A stretch of DNA of 64,000 bases from Thozetella sp. PMI_491 (taxonomy: Eukaryota; Ascomycota; Sordariomycetes; Chaetosphaeriales; Chaetosphaeriaceae). Position numbers and translations under genes: made by a program. The stretch is taken from positions 496,001 through 560,000 of the forward strand of contig MU270047.1 of the NCBI GenBank assembly GCA_021432635.1, read 5' to 3'. Positions 22,060-35,003 of this stretch are shown piece after piece (positions within the stretch are counted from its first letter, which is position 1; each line of letters opens with the position of its first letter). Below the pieces are notes generated by a model. That model did no database searches and was not told the origin of the DNA. It was given only the letters and a program-made list of their open reading frames with translations.

Positions 22060-24211
22060 ATGCCGGAAGGAAACGGCGCCGCTCAGCGGCCTGCCGAAGA
22101 GCAACAGGGGGTATGCGCCCCCCTCTCCTACTCGCGCTCCTCTTTGGCATGCAGCACCGCAAGCGCGTGTCGCGTGCGCTCAGTATTGAGCAATTGTGCT
22201 TCCCGCACCGCTGGCTTGACGGCTGAGTGCCCAAGCGCTGACATGTCTCGTCTAGCAATCCATGATCCGCACCTTCATCCAGATGGCGGCCATGTACATG
22301 TTTGTGCAGTTCGCCATGAAGCAGTTCATGCCCAAGCCTCAGACGACCACCACCACCACCACCACGACCGACTCCGAAGGCAACACGATCCAGGTGCCCG
22401 CCAATACCGGCGAGGTCCCTCCCTATCAGTTGCGCCCGGATCGACTCGACGAGGGCGCGGTCTACAACCAGATCCCTCAGCGTATCGTCCCGATCTGGCC
22501 TGAGGACAGTGTCATCGACATCGTCGTCACCGTCTCGCCCTCCTTCGTGCCGACCCCCCTCAAAGACACGGCCAAGGACCGCGTGGTGCTCGACGAGAAG
22601 AAGTTCCGCATCGGCAACTACAGCGACAAGCGCGTCTTCGACACCACCATCCAGGTCCCCACGCAGGTGCAGAACAACGGAACCCTCTTTGGCCACTTCT
22701 ACATTGGTCTGACCGGCTCCCCGCTTGACCCTACCCAGCCCGGCTTCGACCCCGCGACCGCCTACCACTTTGTCTACCCCATGACGCAGCACATCTTCAA
22801 GAAGAAGGAGGTCAAGACGAAGAAGCTGCTTGGAAACGACGACAGCGACGAGGTGGAAGAAGCAGCGGTGGAGGAGCCGGAGAATGCTAAGTCCTCTGGG
22901 CCCACCATCGCCAACTACTATCATCCCAACCACACCCTCTACTTTGTCCCCGGCACCGGCAACTTGGTGTACCCACAGTCACATCCAGCCATCCGCCACT
23001 TCCTGCACCTCGAGCCCACTGGCGCCCGGGACGGCAGCGGGCAGAACTCGTGGTACTACCCCGTCTTGTTCGTGACCAGCTTCTGGCAGCTCAAGACCCA
23101 CATGACCCTCCTGAACGAGACGGTCAAGACCCTACCGATGCGCATTGATCTCAGCAACCTAGCGAGTTGGAAGTTCCACGCCATATCAGCCATTGAGCTG
23201 AGCTCCAAGGAGGCAGCCAAGCAGTCGGCCTTTGGCAACTCGGTGCCGGGTGGCAGCGACGGCAGCGAGGTCGAGATGATCAAGGAGATCCTGCTGGACA
23301 CCAACCCGATCCTCCTGGGCGTGACGGTCGTCGTCAGCATCGCGCACGTCATCCTCGAGACGCTGGCCTTTGGGTCCGACATCGCCCACTACCGCAAGAA
23401 GAAGGACAACGTCGGCATTTCGGTCCGCTCCATCCTGGCCAACGTCTTCATGCAGGCCGTCATTTTCCTGTACCTAGTGGACCAGTCCGCCAACACCAGC
23501 TGGATGATCCTGGGATCGCAAGCCATCGGCATCTTGATCGAACTCTGGAAAGTCACCACCATCGTCAACGTGAGGCTGCGGCCGGCCCCGCCCGGCTCGA
23601 TGGTCCCGTACTACATCAGCTTTGAGGACAAGCACAAGCTGAGTGAGACCGAGGAGAAGACCAAGGAGTACGACGAGATCGCGTTCAAGTACATGTACGT
23701 CGCCGGCGTGCCGCTGCTAATCGCTTACGGCGTCTACTCGCTGGTGTACGACACCCACAAGTCGTGGTACTCGTATGTCATCACTACGCTGGTCGGGTCC
23801 GTCTACGCCTACGGCTTCCTGATGATGGTGCCGAGCCTTTACATCAACTATCGCCTCAAGAGTGTGGCACACATGCCGGCTAAAGCCATGATGTACAAGT
23901 TCCTCAACACCTTCATCGACGACCTCTTCGCCTTCACCATCAAGATGCCCTTCCTGCATCGCCTAGCCACCTTCCGTGACGACATCATTTTCTTCATTTA
24001 CCTCTACCAGCGCTGGGCCTACAAGGTGGATTACACACGCGTCAACGAGTTCGGTCAGGGCGGCGATGACGAAGAGGAGGAACAGGCGGCAAAGCCGTCA
24101 GCGGTGGCGGCTAAGGGGGCCAAAACGGCGGCCGTAGCCGCTCCCTCTGGCGCCAAGGCCACGGCCAAGGCGACGGGGGCGGATACGGGAGCGGCCACCA
24201 AGAGAAAGTGA
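22060..24211 (+). CDS. CLPTM1-family transmembrane protein
   Basis: Exons: 22060-22110 and 22256-24211, 668 residues. The family comprises cleft-lip-and-palate protein 1 and CLPTM1L, multi-pass ER proteins tied in animals to receptor assembly and, for CLPTM1L, to lipid scrambling. An N-terminal hydrophobic segment (MIRTFIQMAAMYMFVQFAM) is followed by a large lumenal domain with WPEDSVIDIVVTVSPSF and HFYIGLTG, then about five membrane helices in the second half. Conserved family stretches include DTNPILLGVTVVVSIAHVI, FGSDIAHYRKKKDN and DDLFAFTIKMPFLHR. The Ala/Lys/Thr-rich cytosolic tail ends in KRK. The 145-nt intron ends with CTGAC branch and GTCTAG. The fungal function is not established. 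Confidence 0.92.
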
Positions 24212-26483
24212 GACTGACGACCCCACGTGCAAATGGGGCACGAGGAGACATGTTAGAAAAGCCTACTGCTCGGATTGAAGACTCCTTATGAGCACTGGTG
24301 AGCTTGTGTGCATAGAGACGCTCCGCCGTCATAGCCGAGCGGGTTGCATTAGATCCCAAACAAAAATCTGCATGCCGCATTTACATTACAGCCTCGCTGT
24401 CTGGCTGTTAATGTGGGAATTACAGTAAAAAGCCGCTGTCTCAAATTTACTACTCGAGGTCATTCGAAAAGATACAGGATGCTTACAGGGCCGTTTACTG
24501 GCCTTCAAGCCCTCAAATCTTGCTAGGCTTTGTCTTGCACTTAAGCTAACGATCACACAAGGTGCGGAGTGTAAAGAGACACCCGAGCGCGCATTCTAGC
24601 ACCACTTGGCATGCTGCTTTTCCCGTACAGACTCCTTGTTGTATTATAAGGACGACGGGAGATGCATGCTTACGAGCGGCGCAGCTTGGCTGACTGGTAC
24701 TTCGCAGTGCTTGTCGCGGAGGCAGAATCGCGGGTCCAGACATGCGTAAACGACAGTACGGCACTGATAGGCAAAGTATACCCGTTCTGCTCCGAGTTTG
24801 GTGTGGTAAACCGCCCCACGCTGGGCGCGATGGAGATGGCTCTCAAGGGACGGGGCGCCGGCGGAACTTTGGCAGGATGGGATCCCTGAAAGGTGGCCAG
24901 AGGACGTACATAGGGCTGAAGCTCAGATCGTCGCATGGCGCTAAATGTGCATCGTCCAGTTGGCTGGAGCGGTGGCTACAGCCTACTTAGTACTATGTAT
25001 GTACTCCTTAGAGGGTGCAGCCAGCACCCACCCACCCCCCCGCGGCTGAAGAGAGGCAAGCCGTACCCTCGCCAATAAGTGCTTCGGCGCCGAGGTCCCT
25101 GATTATTGGTTCCTCTCCCGCCATCCCAAGAATCCCAACCCCTCGTTCGTGCCACCACGCTCGTAAGGCAGGTCCCAGTCGGCGGGCCACATGGCCAAAG
25201 ATAGAAATGGCCACAAGAGAGAGCGCGCTTGGCTTGGGGGAAGGAAGAGGAAGAGGCGGGCGGGGATCAGATGCCTCGAGATTGTGTAAGACGGGGCCCA
25301 AACAGAACTGCCGGTGGGCGACCAGGGGCCCGCATACCTTGACTCGCAAGCTGTCACGTCCAACCTCCAATCCTCTTCTCTTCCCCCTTCCTCTCGATCT
25401 GCCCTTTTTTTTTGTTTCTTTGTTTTCTTGACTTGTCTGAAGCCGCTTCGCCCTTTTTCCATCGGATGGTCCCTCCTCCCATGTCGTATCCGGCATGCTC
25501 ATGTTAGTTATCGCACCCCCCTGCAGCCGACACTGCAGTCCGGCCTCGAGAAAGCGCTCTCCTGCCGGAAGGAAGGGTGATCCCGCTGCTGGAGACAGTT
25601 CCTCCCTATCGATATCGATACGGAGCAGCGTCATCAATTGGGCGCTCGCTCTCGCTAAAAGGGGGTCCTTTCGGGGTACATCTTACACCTTAAAACGACC
25701 CAATATTTCAGATTTCGCCAACCCCTAGAGCTAGGGGTGGCTAGAGAGAGAGATACCTTAGCTCTTCAAGCTGTCAGCGCCCAGCGAGCGCCAGCTGCTA
25801 CGCTTGTTTTTTTCTTCTTCACTCGCTTGCCACAAGCTCTCTTCCTTCCCACCCTCCGAAAAGTCTAGGCTTTCGCAAAAAAAAATCCCCACCGCCCCTC
25901 CTCCGTCATCACAGGAAGCTTTATCGGCAGGATTCCCCTCTCCGGGCATTCACCGGTGCGCTCTCCCACCGCCCATCACCCGCCCGTCACAGACGCTCGA
26001 GCTTCGCGACAACCCTTGGGAAGAGGCCGCCGGCACTGACCTACCTCAGATACGCGCATTCCCCGCGCTAGGAATCCACACCCCTTTTAGAACCCGCCTC
26101 CCCGGCCCGGGCCACTCCCCTCTCCCTCTCTTGCTAGCTTCCGTCGCGAACAGCTCCGGCCGCCCTCCACGATTTCTTTTAAAGGAATTGCCGACCAACT
26201 TGAGCGCCACAGAGCCAGCAGGGGAGAGCCAGTTACGACTGTGGTACGCACACCACTTTGCACGCGCCATCAGTGTCACGCCACCGCCACGGGTGCGCGA
26301 GGAGGAAGCAAGCGTGCGTTGCCAAGGTGACATTACAGACCAATTGAAGCTTAAGCACCGAATCTCGCGACATCCGGCCTGCTGCAATCCGTGTTTCCTT
26401 AGGCTCAGAACCCATCAGCTCTGCGGAAGAACGAAACCAAAACCAACAACGGGGAAGGACGGCACTGATAGGACCGCCAAGCG
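24212..26483. other. Long intergenic region, no gene seen
   Basis: The 2.3 kb hold no convincing gene. A pyrimidine-rich block lies at about 25360-25435, and C-rich DNA continues to 26460. A stretch at 25804-26487 is free of stops in one frame but has no ATG. This is probably a long promoter and leader for the gene at 26484. Confidence 0.5.
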
Positions 26484-27711
26484 ATGAGCGCCGTCGGGGT
26501 CGGCGGCGGGGGTGGCTCCGACACTGTTGGGTCCCTGCTGGCCGGCATCGCGACGTCGCTGAGCGAGGCGCTACGGGCATTTATGTTTGCCGACAAGCGC
26601 CAGTGGGGTCCCGACGAGTTCGAGCAGATCCGTGCGTTGGAGGAAGCGCTTGATGACGCCAAGAAGGACTTCCAGGAGATGGGACCTTTGGTCAATGGGC
26701 AGATTTACTACGAGAACGACCGGAGAGGTGAGTGAGATATTGGTCCCTGTCTCTCCCCCATGCTCGCCCCTGTTTCCGTGCTTCTGGGGAGAGGACACTC
26801 AACACACTTGGTGTCGTATCTAACCCGTACACGCAGTCGAGTCCATCGAGGAGCTGCGGGCGCTGCATACCAACTTTGACTTTCATGCCCAAAACTTTAG
26901 GGATTGGATAAGAACTGGCGGCCCGATCAATCCTATATGGGCACGCGAGACAGCCGGCTTGCAGCGGGAGCTACATCGCGCACAATGCCGAGCGGCGCGG
27001 CGCATCTTCGCCGGTACGCATCAGGAGAGCGGCCGTTGCCTTGGCGCTTTCCTAGTGTACCGGCGACAGCGGCAGCATGAGGCCGAACGGCAGCAAAGAG
27101 AGCGCGACAGGCAGGAGCTCCCGCTGTGGCAGCAGCAGCACCATACGCTCGAGGATGAGGCTGCGCGGCAAAGGGGGGAGGCCACCGACGACCCGACCCG
27201 ACGGTCCAGTCTCGAGCTGCTAGTACCCGACTGCAACGCAATCGGGCGCTTCGAGCGCTTCGGCGAGCACGACATCGCCTTCCTGTGCGACTACTGCGAC
27301 GGCCATATCGTCTGGGAGGACCTGACAGTCATGCCCGCCGCACGCAGCCCACTTGCGCCGGGTGACATGCAGCCCAACTGGCAGGCGGGCGGGATGACGC
27401 ATCCCAAGGAAGACGAGCCGGCCGCCACCAAGACGATCGTGTTCGCGCCGCTCGCCATCGCCAACCACCTCCCGCCCGAGCGGGGCGACTGGCTTGCGCG
27501 CCTAATGTGTCCCTTCTGCGACAACTACACGTACTACGACCAAGGTGAGGACAGCGAGGATGAGGTACGCTGGTCGCAGGAGGACGGCGGCTTTGATGAC
27601 CTCCAGAGCTTCCAGGAGCACCTGGAGTGGAACCACACCGCGATCCCGGTCCCCGCCCTGCCGGCCCTGCCAGTCTTGCCGAAAGAGGCAAACAAGTGCG
27701 TAATGATGTGA
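26484..27711 (+). CDS. Hypothetical protein with paired CxxC motifs, likely zinc-binding
   Basis: Exons: 26484-26727 and 26837-27711, 372 residues, with a 109-nt GTGAGT...GCAG intron. I do not recognise a named family. The N-terminal 80 residues are Gly-rich, then helical (WGPDEFEQIRALEEALDD). Residues about 110-200 form a long Arg/Gln/Glu-rich helix, perhaps coiled coil. Two metal-type motifs follow: Cys232-x2-Cys235 in LCDYCDGHIVWED, and Cys306-x2-Cys309 in MCPFCDNYTYYD, the latter followed by HLEWNH about 50 residues on, which could complete a zinc site. The C-terminus has a Pro/Ala/Leu repeat and ends KCVMM. No membrane segment or signal peptide is seen. It is convergent with Sec22. Confidence 0.7.
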
Positions 27712-28353
27712 TGGGGTTCTTGGGATTTCGCTTTGATTTTGGCACAGGCAGCGTGCCTCAGGATATCTGCTACCGGCGTTTGGTCCAGGGAACAGCAGCG
27801 AATGCCTGTTCGGTCAGGCAAAGGGGTCAAGGACTCGGTTGAACACATGGACAGCATCACGTACCTCTTCTTTTTTGGCATACCCCTCCTCTGCTACGAG
27901 CTATGGCTGGAGTTTTACGGCGCTCCCTTCCGACATGCACATTTCCTGATGACTTGGGGTTTGATGAACAACCCTTGGATGACAGACCATGACACGGCCC
28001 TCCGAAAAGGTTTCCAGTTTCATGGTGAAGGATGAGTTTAGAAAAAGCTCCCTGAGAGGGCTCTTCAGAATGATCAAGCTCTTGTCTAGCATGTCATTGG
28101 CCCTTACCCTATCTTTCCTCAGAATATACCAACCCGCCACCACTTCCCACGGCCACGATTCCGGGATATATATAAATCTTATATAATTACATAGACCTCA
28201 GCGAGTACTATAATTTTTTGTTCGCGGCCAAGAGCGCCACAAGTTCCCTTTCCCAACTCCATGCTGTGTTAGATCCGAGCCGCCTATGCATACAACCGCA
28301 CTCATCGTGCTCGCGTTTTCCTTGTCCTACTTCCCCGCCTCCTGGTGGGCCCC
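27712..28353. other. Convergent spacer
   Basis: It holds the 3' regions of the zinc-type protein and Sec22. A short ATG frame at 28286-28627 reads against Sec22 and is a shadow. No gene is called. Confidence 0.5.
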
Positions 28354-29133
28354 TCAAAAGAACCTCCACCAGAAGAATATCAAGATGATGAGGCCCAGGG
28401 CGGCAAACGGGCCGTACTGCTTAATCATCAGGTCCCAGTTGATCTTGACAGCAGCCTTGCGGTACTTCTTGCTATCGTCGCGCAGGCGGGAGCTAATCTC
28501 GCCCATGCGCTCGAGGCTGTCGCCGCGGTACAGGAGGTCTTCGATGTTCTTGGTCATGACCTTGGTCACATCACGCAACTCGTCGTTGAGCTTGTCTAGG
28601 TTCTGGGTCGCGCGGGTGTCGCTGTAGGTGGCCTTGGTGCGCGAGATGAAGGTGTCGAACTCCATGAAGGCGTAGGGCCGCAGCGTCGGCGACAGCACCT
28701 GAGCGGCCGGGTAGGTCGTGTGGAACTCGTTGGCTAGGTCCGACAGGTAGGTGAAGGCCAGCTTGCGCGGGTATGAGCCGTCGGCGATGACGACGAAGAC
28801 GATGTCGGACGAGACGAGGTAGTGCAGGTTGAAGGCGCCGCTCTCGATCGACGCCTGTGGCTCCGAGTTGCGGTTGAGCCGCCGCAGGATCAACCGCACC
28901 TGGTTCTTGACCTCGGAGAGAGCGGCTTCGGACTGCTCGTCGTCAACGGACGCACAGAGCATGATGCCTAAGGAAGAGGGGAGGTCGGCGTTAGCTCAGC
29001 CCTGCGCAACCCGGAATGCAGATGGGCGAATGCCCCTCTGGAGGCGTCCACGGGGGCATAGCCACTCCAGTGGCCAATTAGGGCAAGACAGAGACATACC
29101 GTCCAACCGTGCTATTTGTGTTGAGCGGATCAT
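28354..29133 (-). CDS. SEC22: R-SNARE Sec22
   Basis: Exons on the minus strand: 29133-29100 and 28967-28354, joined across a 132-nt intron (GTATGT...TTAG); 215 residues, matching the family. Sec22 is the vesicle SNARE of traffic between ER and Golgi. The protein starts MIRSTQIARLDG then IMLCASVDDE, a longin domain (about residues 1-120), followed by an R-SNARE coil with the zero-layer Arg in DLLYRGDSLE, and a C-terminal tail anchor FAALGLIILIFFWWRFF that ends the chain. The first coding exon is only 34 nt long. The position and sequence of every domain fit, so the call is firm. Confidence 0.95.
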
Positions 29134-30361
29134 TGTGGCGGCGAGGATGAGGGCAACGAAGCGAAAAGGGCGATACTGGTTGTTTCGTCTCCGGGGCGAG
29201 CTGGCTTTGGCAGCTATTTAACCAGACCAGGTGTCTCGTTGGCTTGGTCTCGTGATGATGTCAAGGCCTACGTGGCTTGAGCGGACGGTTTGCCGTCCGA
29301 TGGCGGCAGCCTAGGCTACGGTGCAGGTGGATTCCGTCTTTGTGAAAGTGGTTGCCTCTATAGCTTCGCAATTCTCAGGCCGACCGGGGGGGAGGGGCGT
29401 GCGCAGGGTGGGTGGTGGTAAGCGTGGTGTTTTCTGGAGGTCTCGTCGTGCTCTTTAGCTGGCTTCTTTGGCTCTGGAAACACTGGCCTGGAGGCTGGCC
29501 CGCAACGAAGAAGGAACCGGGGGGGGGGGTGGCCCCGGTGCAAGGCAGCCAATCAAGAGCGCGCAAATTCGGACAGACGCTGTCGTTGGTGTAGGCGGGT
29601 TTCCATTGTAGCTTCAAACTCCCAATTGCCAAGGTAGGTACATATGCACCTCTCAAAACCTTTACATTCATACCCACCTCTATAGGCAGGGCTGCTTGTA
29701 GACAAGTTCGCAGATAACAAATCATTGCGTCACGTCTAGGCATTCATTTCTCAGAGACCTACGTAATGCTAGACGAGATGCTTCGGCCGGGCAGCAGCTG
29801 TGGCCGTGGAGCCTTAAGGTATGACATTTCGAGCACTCATGCTCGGCAGCCTCTCTGGTTTCATTATAGTGAATCGGGAGGTAGTGCATGCGGCCATGAG
29901 ATCACGACGTAGGAGCCATTGGCTGAAAGATGGCTTGCCCAGCAAAGATGCAAGTGTCCTATAGTGTTTACGGAGGAGAGTAAACACGCCCAGCGTTCAG
30001 AAAAAGGGAGCGCGGGCCTTTGTTAGATGTGTTAAAAGGGAGGGTTTGGCCAATCACGACAGGTTACTCACTCTGTCCAATCAAAAGGCACGCAGCTGGG
30101 AGCTCGGGTTTTAGTCTGAGAACCATCCTTGCTCCTGCTCTTGGGGCCTTGCATCTCGAGCGGCCTAGGAGCGAGCTTAATGGGCCGTACATACAAAAGA
30201 GCAAGCGAGACCCTGGCCGGTGATCACCCACGAGCTTGGCCCCCGGAACCTGCCTTGCTTTGCCCACCAACCCGCTTCCTTTCCCCGCAGAGTTTACTGC
30301 AGTACTACCTTGCCTATCTAGGCTTCAAGTTCTCGCGTCATCTTGATCGCGGCTACCAACT
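29134..30361. other. Divergent intergenic region
   Basis: Both promoters of SEC22 and the ASXH gene must lie here. A run of ten G's is at 29520-29529. No coding frame is supported. Confidence 0.5.
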
Positions 30362-31459
30362 ATGTCGTCGGCCGGAAGTGACCTCTCAGAAGTCCCAGGC
30401 GTAAGCCTCCCGGGCAGCCAGGGCCAGTCCAACGTCCCCGACAGCCCTGGAAGATCAGCCCATTCTAGGGCGTCGGATGGCCATGCACTCCTGGAGAAGC
30501 TCAAGCAAATGGACATTGAGCTCCCAGATCAGGCTGGTAGCCTCGAAAGCAGCGACAGCCAAGCTGCTCAAGATTCCGTTCAGGTCGCCTCGGCGCCTGA
30601 GAATGAGGACGTCCCAGACACCCAGCCTCCGCAAGATGCGCCTACACCTCCGGCCGAGACCGCCACGAGGAAAAGAAAGACCACCGCTACGGCCCGCAGT
30701 CGCTCATCCAAGGCTGCGCCCCCCAAAAAGGCCAAGCGTGCGTCAAAGAAATACGAGGCGCCGTTCGTTCTCGAAGACCCAAAGTCCCCTCTGGCATGGG
30801 CAGACCTTAGGGTGCGCGCTCACTTGCCCCCACCACTCATGGGGTGCCGCGCTTCGCTAACCTAGCTGTCCTAGGCCATCCTTCTCCATCCTAAAGCATG
30901 GGACGTTCTCACAAAAGAGGAGAAGCAGGAGATTCTCGGCTTCTTTCCTGATGGCACCCACATCATGCATGCGGGCACGGATGGTGCCCGGCCGAACGTC
31001 ACCTCGCTGCGAAATGACAATCATTTTCGCCACGACTGCGTTCGCTACTGCGAGAACCTCGAATTGGGCAAGCATGACCCGGACTGGCTGCGCTCAGCGT
31101 GGATCGCCCACGCCCGGCGGAACCGCGGAGATTTCGATGACCACATGGTCACGACGTTCGAGGAGAATTGGGGCGTCGAGCTACCCGAGGAGCATTATCC
31201 CAAATCGCTCCGCAGCAAGCAGTCAGACCATAGCCATGAGCAAGACCACGAAGACGGCAAAGCCAGTGTAGACAATAGTCAGCGAGTCGACGAGGCGGCC
31301 AATGAAGATGCAGCCAAGGAAGGAATCGTAGCCGCGACATCATCTCCAGAAACAGAGGTGGTGGTCAAGACAGACAGTGCTGCAGACGCCCCAGATCCTG
31401 CAGCTGCTGGCGGCGATTCCATGGAAGCTGATTTGAACACTTCCGAGTGTGTACCCTAA
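30362..31459 (+). CDS. ASXH (Asx homology/DEUBAD) domain protein
   Basis: Exons: 30362-30811 and 30875-31459 with a 63-nt intron (branch CTAAC, acceptor CCTAG); 344 residues. The N-terminal 120 residues are Ser/Pro/Asp-rich and disordered in look; a Lys/Arg cluster near residues 100-128 (TRKRKTT, PPKKAKRASKKY) is a probable nuclear signal. After it comes the ASXH-type helical domain, with LAWADLRAILLHPKAWDVL and TKEEKQEILGFFPD, extending to about residue 265. The acidic, low-complexity tail follows. In animals this domain binds and activates the deubiquitinase BAP1/Calypso on chromatin. A fungal partner is not apparent here, so a role in ubiquitin-linked chromatin control is only an inference. 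Confidence 0.85.
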
Positions 31460-31915
31460 ATGACGACAACCCGAGCCATAGCCGAGGCTGCTTCAATAGG
31501 GTGGCACCAGGAAGCTGAAGGGAGGCAGGATCCGGAGACCATTGTCTGCTCACATAGCAACTGAGCATGCATGGGCAGTGAAGCAACAGGTCGGGGATAT
31601 GACGATACGGCACGGAACGGAAGCATGCCGCTAGAGGATTATTAGTGATTGCAAGAGATACCCATTGGAACTTAGAAGAGATAAATTTATGACGTCTCTC
31701 CGAACTGTCTTGTGCCGCGAGATTATTCTGTCTGCTGTGGGCCACGAATGTGTGGCGATCCGAACTATTGTATACTGGAGCGTGAGAGTAAACCACGCAG
31801 GGAAACATATACCGTATACTACATATAAAGGCCACCGAGGGAGGCCCTCGTATCATTTCTATGCGCCAAAGCCTGCCCGCCCCCGCCCTCCCGCGCGTTG
31901 GCCGAGCTGCGTACG
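31460..31915. other. Convergent spacer
   Basis: It holds the 3' regions of the ASXH gene and the aspartic protease. No gene is seen. Confidence 0.5.
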
Positions 31916-33485
31916 CTACGGAAGCCTCTTCGCGAACCGAAGCTCCATCTTACCCAGGTCGAACACGTTGACGAGACCCTGCATAAACACATCGCCCAGG
32001 ATGTAGGGAGCGCTGTCGACGGCACCAATGCCCGTGGCGCAGTAGCCCGTCTCTGGGTCGCGCACCTGCGGGAGGATCATGCTCGCCGGGTCGGTCCACA
32101 GCATCTGGCCGCCGAGCTGGACGCCGAAGCTCGGCGGCACCGCGTTGCATGGCACGAACCAGCCGCCCTGGGAAGGGTTGAGCTGGGCGTGGGGTGTGAA
32201 CATGGAGTTGATAGAGCGCGCCATGTCTGGAAGGCCAGAGCCAGGGGTTAGTAAACAAACGAGATTGCCACCGCGCATTTACTTAAAGCTGTGGATTTAT
32301 GGGTGGCACTTACCGTACGGAAGCAGGTTCAATGTCGTGCCGCTATCGACAATGACCTGCGGCCCGGGGCTCATTGTTTGGTTCAGCTGCGTGCTGTTCC
32401 AGGAGAACAGCTCGGGATTGATGGTGTAATAGAAGTAGTCGGACCCACCGGACCTCCTACCCATCTATGGAAAGCATACACGTCAGTCTCTGTGCCTAGA
32501 ATGAGAGATAGAGGAAGGGGGTATTGGAAAAAGACAATTCAGTCGGTTTTCCCGAGACCTCTTACCTTCTGCAACGGGGTTGACGTGTAGGGCCCAACCT
32601 TCACGTCCTCGGGGACGCCACCAAAGGCGAGGAAGGACTCGGTCGACTTCCGGGAGAGTCCCAGGCTGAAGATATCGTTGTTGATCTGCTTGGAGACGGT
32701 AGTGACAACCGGGTTGTATTGCACTACGTTCTGAAGGCCGTCCTGGCCAGGGCTGTTGCCCGTGAACGCCTCGGTCAGCGCCGGAAGGCCGAGCCCAAGG
32801 ATACCGCTCGAGATGCCGTCACCGTTCCAATAGCCCAGGTTAGCGAGAGCAACCTGCTGCTTTGGGATGGTGACACCGGCGAGAGTGAGACTGGAAACGA
32901 GCCATGGGGAGTCAGTATTTACAGATCTCTCAGGGCGTGGGGGATTCCCGTAGGTGCGTGCTACTCGCCGGCCCCACAACGAACGTACTCAGAATAGCCC
33001 ATCACACCGTTCAAAAAGGGGCCGTTTGCGCTCCCGTAAGTGATATTGAAGTGCTGCTCTGTTATCTTCCCGCCGGGGAAGTCTCCGCTCCACGTAGGGC
33101 CGAAGTTGCAGGCCCTTAGGCTGGTGCGCTGGCGGCGCGAGGTGAGGCACTGGAAGTCGTCCCGAACGAACCACGTGTCGGAGCTCCCCGTGTCAATGAT
33201 GAGGGAGAAGTTTCCCTTGCCGGCCTGAACGCTGATGAGGTACTCTATCTGGTTCTGCGCCGCCACCGCCGTGCCCACGCCCACCGGGGTCGCGTCCGGG
33301 CCGACGATTTGGCGGAAGCGCCGGTAGCGGTCGCTCAGCGTCGCGCCCGGCTTAGACACGATGCTGCGCTCCAGCGCGAGCACGTGCTTCGCCGCGGGTA
33401 CCTGCGCGGACCGTTCTTCTACAGGGGCGGCCGCCGAGCTGGTTAGGAGCAAGCTCCCGGCGACGAGAGAGAGAAGCCTGGTCAT
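31916..33485 (-). CDS. Secreted aspartic protease, pepsin family A1
   Basis: Exons on the minus strand: 33485-32989, 32890-32566, 32464-32314, 32226-31916; 427 residues. A signal peptide (MTRLLSLVAGSLLLTSSAAA) opens the protein and a short propeptide of about 60 residues follows. Catalytic Asp98 is in LIIDTGSSDTW, catalytic Asp314 in VIVDSGTTLNLLP, and the flap Tyr is in FNITYGSANG. LGDVFMQGLVNVFDLG near the C-terminus is the conserved end of the fold. There is no GPI-type tail, so a soluble extracellular or vacuolar protease is expected. Upstream in-frame codons exist, but the signal peptide fixes the start. Introns are 98, 101 and 87 nt with GTACGT/GTAAG donors. Confidence 0.9.
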
Positions 33486-35003
33486 GGTGAGGCAGAGGAG
33501 ACAACGAGACGAGAAGGAACGAGAATCAAGGACTCGAGCGTCGACTTCCAGCAGACCAGTGTGTAGCTCCAAGTCAGAACAGACAGACCCGGAGACCTTC
33601 CCCAGAAGGAGGGTGGCGCGCACGGGACGGATGTATCATGACTATATAGAGACACAGGCCGTGCCTTGGCCTCCATGAGAGCTCGCCACTCCCTCGCTCG
33701 GGAGCAAGGGTGTGGGAGGGGAGCTTGGGGCAGGACGGGCACACCTCAGAGCTACAGATACGGGCCGCAGCTCGCGGCAGGGAAGCCAGGCTCCGCAAAT
33801 AGCATATCTAGATTGGATGAGAGTCTTGGCACGACCGGGACGAGGAGGAGCCCCATCAACCGGGGGGGGGTGAAGGAAGGGGGCACCCGAGGTGCGTAGC
33901 GAACTCATGGGAGACGGCTAGAGTGCAAACTTTAGCTTGCCATGCTGGGGGTTACCTGTGACCTGTTGACATGGCAATGCACCGGGCCCTAACCTACTGC
34001 TTTGTTTGGCAGCTCAGGAAGTCCCCCTCGACCACCTGCTTAGGGTTTGCCCCCAGCATACACCGGTGTGCAAGTTGTAAGGGCAAAGCTCTCTCCACTG
34101 GACAGGAAGGCGGCTGGAGGTCGGATTTTTTTTTTCTCGTTTTTCTGGAGCTACCTACGGAATACTTCCTGGGTGCTCATACATAGTATCCAAGACATGG
34201 AAATGAGGATATTAAACGGTCAGTATACAACAAGTTAGGAACATGGAGTGTAATTCCTGGCTGGGCAATTCTGCTGGGTCCGGATCGGGGAGGGGCCAAG
34301 TCCTCCGCAAGGGAAGCAGTGCTTGCCCGAGCTCTTTGCACCTTTGGGCGCTTACCCTCAAGATTCAGTTATATTGTTTAATATTCTACTCTCGCTGGCG
34401 AAGAGGGGAGCGATATATATCAGAGATAATGCACGACCAGAATGGGAGTCCGTCCGGCAGATCTCCCCTGGCCCCTGCTAATTAGCCGCACCATCCGGCC
34501 GCCCAGCACAGCGCAACCCAGCGCAAAAGTAAGTAGTATGTATAACCACCCCCTGTGGAGCCGTGACCGTTGGCGCCGTGAGGTGCCGGCGCCGGGGGGC
34601 GCCTGTGCAAAGTTATAGGCCGAAGGGAGCCATGGGGCCCGCAAAATATAGTGCCCGCTCGGCAGTGTCAATCTCGACACCGAGTATTGGAAAGTTGGGA
34701 TCCGTTGGTCAGGCAAGTTCGCCGTTCCAAATTTCCAAAATTTCGTCATATCCTAATGGGAGGGCCACACCAACCAAAAAAGAAAAAAAAAAGAGAGCAC
34801 CCCACACCAAGTAGAGCAGGTACAGTACCTTGTCACCCGCTGCCGCTGCAGCTCAGATCTGCGGAACCCCATTTCTGCGAACCAGCCGCACTCGCAGGAT
34901 AGGGACCTGGGGAACCTTAGGCAGGAGGTCTGGTGACCGACTGACCGATTGATCACGGCGCCCAGAGACGCTCGCTCCCTTTCATACGACATATCGAGCA
35001 ACC
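33486..35003. other. Divergent intergenic region
   Basis: It contains the promoters of the aspartic protease and ELP5. A G9 run is at 33862-33870, a T9 run lies near 34126, and an A-rich tract near 34777-34792. No coding frame is supported. Confidence 0.5.

Noticed and set aside
22055-22933. Long minus-strand frame of 292 codons opposite the CLPTM1 gene
   Set aside because: It is the antisense shadow of a GC-rich coding exon and has no family resemblance.
25804-26487. Stop-free stretch of 227 codons ending at the start of the zinc-type gene
   Set aside because: It contains no ATG and its composition follows C/T-rich leader DNA.
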